In this document: positions 40,295 to 43,644 of the stretch, piece by piece
How positions within the stretch are numbered: the stretch's first letter is position 1
Layout: every line of letters begins with the position of its first letter
NCBI GenBank assembly: GCA_023429825.1
Contig: JAEZDC010000128.1
Span: forward strand, 1 to 43,644
Origin: Bacteroidota bacterium
GTDB lineage: Bacteria > Bacteroidota > Bacteroidia > Chitinophagales > Chitinophagaceae
Direction: 5' to 3'
Length of the DNA: 43,644 nucleotides
Notes under the pieces: generated by a model
The model's input: the letters and a program-made list of their open reading frames with translations, nothing else
Told to the model about the DNA's origin: nothing
Database searches by the model: none
Made by a program: the position numbers and the translations under genes

Positions 40295-40654
40295 ATGAGA
40301 TTAACCATATTCTTTTTGTTCTTTTTTCTCCCATTGCTATCAAATGCGCAAGAGCCTTGTCCAGGAATATAAAAAGTACATGAAGAAAAACATTAAATAA
40401 GAGTGTATGGCTTTTTGTTTTACAATATGGAACATGAAGATGCGGCGTTTAATATGTGTAATAAATGCGGGGAATATCTGGCGAAGAACTAACTGGGAAA
40501 TCCACCCGATCACAAAGAACGAGACCTTGAAGAAATAGATTTGCTTGCGGATTCTCTTAATAGATCGGACCTCACTAATCAAGGCAGCAGCCGTCCTGGG
40601 GGCGTGGCACGGCAGAACGCCCGGACGATCAGGTCGGCCTTACTTTTTTGTTAG
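40295..40654 (+). pseudogene. Decayed small exported-protein gene
   Basis: ATG 40295 opens a clear signal peptide (MRLTIFFLFFFLPLLSNAQ) but the frame stops after 25 codons. The same frame continues with two further stops through stretches that look protein-like (EHEDAAFNMCNKCGEYLAKN, then ERDLEEIDLLADSLNRS) to a TAG at 40652. I read it as a gene inactivated by stops after the pYEATS operon. A true 25-residue peptide is less likely. The rest of 40271-40829 holds an inverted repeat and a terminator. Confidence 0.4.
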
Positions 40655-40677
40655 TTTTAGTGTCACGACAAAAAGTA
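40641..40677. repeat. Short inverted repeat at the right side of the decayed gene
   Basis: TACTTTTT (40641-40648) and AAAAAGTA (40670-40677) are perfectly complementary with a 21-bp spacer. It follows a locally G+C-rich stretch (about 40585-40640) unlike its surroundings. It may be a weak terminator or the edge of an extragenic repeat. Confidence 0.4.
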
Positions 40678-40780
40678 TAAAACAAAAGAAGTCCGCTTAG
40701 TTGCTAACCGAGGTTTGTAATTGTACCCCATGGTACAGGTTGCTGGGCTTCCTGTTAACTGACAAAATATTCTGGATAAA

Positions 40781-40804
40781 AAAAGAGCCACCCGCAGGTG
40801 GCTC
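40781..40804 (-). terminator. Terminator of the large repeat protein gene
   Basis: GAGCCACC (40785-40792) pairs with GGTGGCTC (40797-40804) around CGCA. On the minus strand it is followed by a run of seven T. It lies 25 nt past the stop of the gene ending at 40830. Confidence 0.9.
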
Positions 40805-40829
40805 CTTTAGATTATATCATCATTACAAA

Positions 40830-43644
40830 TTATCGTGCAATAACCACCTTGGTGGACGTAACTCCTTCGCTGCTCACCACTCTCACCTGGTACACACCGG
40901 GAGCCACATGGCGGAGGTTGAATGAAACATCTTCTCGTTGGTAACTCACCGTTACAGCTCTTGTGTCTACGATCTTACCGAAGTTGTCGATGATCTGCAC
41001 CTGCACTTTGCCTGCAGCAAAATCGATCAACTGTAATTCGAACACACCATTGCCTGGATTAGGGTATGCTTTCACCGCCGTTGCTTTTACGATCGGCAAT
41101 GCTGGTGCCATTCTCGCATAGGTGTTACAGTTGCCAAGTGTTGACCCGTTTGCCAAATGTGTAGCCACTGCTTGCGGAGCGATACATATCTGCACCCATG
41201 GGTTCCTGGCGCTTCCTGTTTGCTGGCATACCAGCACCTTCTCCATTTTGTTACCGCAACGTACATCTGTTACGATGATCGTTTTGCTGATAGTAGCGGC
41301 ACATCCTTTTGCATCCGTGATCACTACGGTGTAGGTGTAGGTGCCTGCTTGCTGTGGCGGTGTTACGATAGCGGCTTGTGTAACGGCACCTATTGACCAG
41401 AGGTAAGTATAAGGCGCTGTACCTCCGTTTGGTGCTGCGTTCAATGTAATGGATGAAGGCCCATAACCGATATACACGGTATTCGCATTACCACCCGGGT
41501 TCACCGCGTATGCATCTGCGATAGAGACACTCACCGAAGGATTGATCACCACCGTGGTAGTGCATTCACTCACATTCTTATGAATATCTGTCACCGTCCA
41601 GGTGATCATACTGGTACCTACACTGAAGTTTCCGCTGGCATCAGCGCCTTCTCCGCTCCTGGTAGTGGCACCTGTGATCACGTAAGAAACAGAGCCAATG
41701 CCGCAATTGTCTGTAGAAACCAGTGCCGGTACAGTATACGATCCTGTATTGGAATAACAATGGAATACAGGTGAAGCGGTGCATGTGATCACTGGCTTTG
41801 TATCATCCACTACTGTTACAGTAAAGCTGGTGGTGCTTTCATTGCCTGCTGCATCAGTGAATGTATAGGTCACCGTTGTTTCTCCTACCGGGAATACAGC
41901 ACCGGGTTGATGTGTCGCATTCGCCGATACATTGGCTGTACAATTATCCGATGCGGTTGGAGCGATCCAGGTAGCTGCCTGGCCACATATGCTTCTTCCT
42001 TCACCGGTATATACCGTAATGTTTGCAGGAGTACCGGCGATCATCGGCTTTTCTGAATCCTTCACGATCACCTGTTGAGCAGTTGTTGTAGTATTACCAT
42101 TCACATCGGTCACCGTCCAGTTAACTGTAGTTGTTCCTACAGGATAGATCGCTGATGGATGATCATTCGTTACAGAGGCTACGCCGCAGTTATCACCTGT
42201 TACCGGTGTACCAAGGCTCAACACTGTTGCAGCGCATTTGCCCGGGTCGTTGGATACTTCCACAGTAGCCGGGGCAGTGATGGTTGGCCTCACATCATCA
42301 GTAACGATCACTGCCTGTACTGCAGTAGTGGTGTTACCGTTACCATCATCAAATGTCCATGTGATTGCATAGTTTCCTTTACCTGTATAGCTGAGCGGAT
42401 CGTTCGTTGTTCCGGTGATAATTCCGGAACAATTATCTGTAGTCGTTGGTCTTTCTACTGTTACTGAACACTCACCAGTTGCTGTTGCAATAACTGGTTT
42501 AACAGGTGCAGTGATATCATCTATAACAACTGTTTGATATGCTGTAGTAATGTTTCCATTACCATCATCGAATGTCCACCTGATCGTGTAAGTGCCTTGT
42601 ACAGTATATGTCAACGGATCAGATGTTTTCCCGGTGATCTCTCCTGCACAATTATCGGTAGTCGTTGGTCTTTCAACGGTTACTGAACACTCTCCTGTTG
42701 CAGTCGCGATAACTGGCTTCACAGGGGCAGTAACATCTTTCACTACTACAATTTGATCTGCAGTAGTAACATTTCCGTTGCCATCATCGAATGTCCATGT
42801 GATCGTGTAGGTTCCCTGGCTGGTATAAGTCAGAGGGGCATCGGTTGTTCCTGCGATCGTTCCTGAACAGTTATCTATTGTAGTTGGTCTTTCTACTGTT
42901 ACTGAACACTCTCCCGTTACTGTTGCAATTACTGGTTTAACCGGTGCAGTAACATCCTTCACTATTACAATTTGATCTGCAGTAGTAACGTTTCCATTAC
43001 CATCATCGAACGTCCATGTGATCGTGTAAGTGCCTTGAACGGTATATGTCAAAGGATCAGTGGTTGTTCCTGTGATCGTTCCTGAACAGTTATCAGTTGT
43101 AGTTGGTCTTTCAATCGTTACTGAACACTCACCAGTTGCTGTTGCAATGATTGGTTTAACAGGTGCAGTAACATCTTTCACTATTACAATTTGATCTGCA
43201 GTAGTAACGTTTCCGTTGCCATCATCAAATGTCCATGTGATCGTATAAGTTCCTTGAGCAGTATATGTCAACGGATCAGATGTTCTTCCGATGATCTCTC
43301 CTGCACAATTATCGGTTGTAGTTGGTCTTTCAACTGTTACTGAACACTCTCCAGTTGCTCTTGCGATAACTGGCTTAACCGGTGCAGTGATATCATCAAC
43401 AATAACTGTTTGATATGCTGTAGTCACATTTCCATTACCATCATCGAACGTCCATGTGATCGTATAAGTTCCTTGTGAACTATAGGTCAATGGATCAGAT
43501 GTTGTCCCGATGATCTCTCCTGCACAATTATCGGTAGTAGTTGGTCTTTCTACTGTTACCGAACACGCTCCTGTTGCTGTTGCAATGACTGGTTTAACTG
43601 GTGCAGTAATGTCATCTACAACAACTGTTTGATATGCTGTAGTA
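40830..43644 (-). CDS. Large T9SS cargo protein with 73-residue Ig/HYR-like repeats, N-terminus beyond the window
   Basis: 937 residues are visible and the frame is open through the right edge. From the edge inward there are six full 73-residue repeats plus part of a seventh, each with APVKP.IATATGECSVT, PTTTDNC.G and GTYTITWTFDDGNGN. Their DNA repeats with a 219-bp period. More divergent HYR-type domains follow (PTITAPATVEV... GTTTVNWTVTDVNGNT; GETTVTYTFTDAAGNEST), then a PKD/SprB-like segment (ITLNAAPNGGTAPYTYLWS). The C-terminus (AYPNPGNGVFELQL... GVYQVRVVSSEG) is a type A sorting domain. Such proteins are secreted adhesins or matrix proteins. The total size cannot be given because the start lies outside the window. 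Confidence 0.9.
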   Translation of the reverse strand, partial: TTAYQTVVVDDITAPVKPVIATATGACSVTVERPTTTDNCAGEIIGTTSDPLTYSSQGTYTITWTFDDGNGNVTTAYQTVIVDDITAPVKPVIARATGECSVTVERPTTTDNCAGEIIGRTSDPLTYTAQGTYTITWTFDDGNGNVTTADQIVIVKDVTAPVKPIIATATGECSVTIERPTTTDNCSGTITGTTTDPLTYTVQGTYTITWTFDDGNGNVTTADQIVIVKDVTAPVKPVIATVTGECSVTVERPTTIDNCSGTIAGTTDAPLTYTSQGTYTITWTFDDGNGNVTTADQIVVVKDVTAPVKPVIATATGECSVTVERPTTTDNCAGEITGKTSDPLTYTVQGTYTIRWTFDDGNGNITTAYQTVVIDDITAPVKPVIATATGECSVTVERPTTTDNCSGIITGTTNDPLSYTGKGNYAITWTFDDGNGNTTTAVQAVIVTDDVRPTITAPATVEVSNDPGKCAATVLSLGTPVTGDNCGVASVTNDHPSAIYPVGTTTVNWTVTDVNGNTTTTAQQVIVKDSEKPMIAGTPANITVYTGEGRSICGQAATWIAPTASDNCTANVSANATHQPGAVFPVGETTVTYTFTDAAGNESTTSFTVTVVDDTKPVITCTASPVFHCYSNTGSYTVPALVSTDNCGIGSVSYVITGATTRSGEGADASGNFSVGTSMITWTVTDIHKNVSECTTTVVINPSVSVSIADAYAVNPGGNANTVYIGYGPSSITLNAAPNGGTAPYTYLWSIGAVTQAAIVTPPQQAGTYTYTVVITDAKGCAATISKTIIVTDVRCGNKMEKVLVCQQTGSARNPWVQICIAPQAVATHLANGSTLGNCNTYARMAPALPIVKATAVKAYPNPGNGVFELQLIDFAAGKVQVQIIDNFGKIVDTRAVTVSYQREDVSFNLRHVAPGVYQVRVVSSEGVTSTKVVIAR

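Noticed and set aside
40340..40582. 80-codon minus-strand frame opposite the decayed gene
   Set aside because: The plus-strand frame has a clear signal peptide and protein-like pieces, while the minus frame is hydrophobic shadow sequence with no family features.
42330..43644. Regular DNA repeats that might suggest a CRISPR array
   Set aside because: The 219-bp units are in frame inside a protein with Ig/HYR-like sequence and have no short repeat/unique spacer pattern.

Overview
The window looks like chromosome of a Bacteroidota bacterium, most likely of the family Chitinophagaceae. Supporting signs are two large secreted proteins with type IX secretion (Por) C-terminal sorting domains, an OMP_b-brl/TonB-type barrel paired with a GLPGLI protein, an ECF sigma factor fused by context to envelope proteins, -7 promoter elements of the TAnnTTTG kind, few Shine-Dalgarno sequences, and a moderate G+C content. 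I saw no rRNA, tRNA, CRISPR array, transposase or integrase.

Layout. 1-5.2 kb: a partial DUF389 membrane protein, an OmpR-type response regulator and histidine kinase, a universal stress protein and a periplasmic TPR protein. The promoter regions share tandem copies of CATTCTAAT at an exact 11-bp period, which suggests one small regulon. 5.3-9.1 kb: a DbpA-like DEAD-box helicase, a frameshifted lipoprotein remnant and dnaK. 9.1-9.5 kb: a gene-free stretch with a long inverted repeat. 9.5-13.4 kb: a YdeI/OmdA protein, then an ECF sigma operon (sigma factor, an anti-sigma-like protein fused to a barrel, a lipoprotein). 13.5-18.6 kb: FkbM methyltransferase, GtrA-like protein, argS, glgB. 18.7-22.2 kb: outer-membrane barrel plus GLPGLI protein. 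22.3-25.5 kb: a two-gene maltodextrin operon (SLC45-like transporter and periplasmic cyclomaltodextrinase-type GH13). 25.6-32.0 kb: alpha/beta hydrolase, FtsX-type permease and a five-repeat T9SS cargo protein. 32.5-34.2 kb: a three-gene cassette of a small CPxxCPP-tailed protein, a membrane protein and a NarL-type (HisKA_3) histidine kinase with no adjacent regulator.

34.4-40.8 kb looks accessory. It holds a truncated receptor N-terminus, a small HTH regulator with a clear palindromic operator, a sigma-region-4-like mini-protein, a 40-bp minisatellite and a run of five perfect palindromes. These lead into a five-gene same-strand operon: a multi-TM 'YEATS-associated' protein, an N-acetylmuramoyl-L-alanine amidase without a visible signal peptide, a three-TM protein ending in a prokaryotic YEATS (pYEATS) domain, an unknown 140-aa protein, and an exported protein that is probably an outer-membrane barrel. 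I read this as a predicted envelope-spanning conflict or stress system and as the best candidate for a new system in this window. A decayed gene follows it. The window ends inside a large T9SS cargo protein made of 73-residue Ig/HYR-like repeats (219-bp DNA repeats) that continues beyond the right edge.
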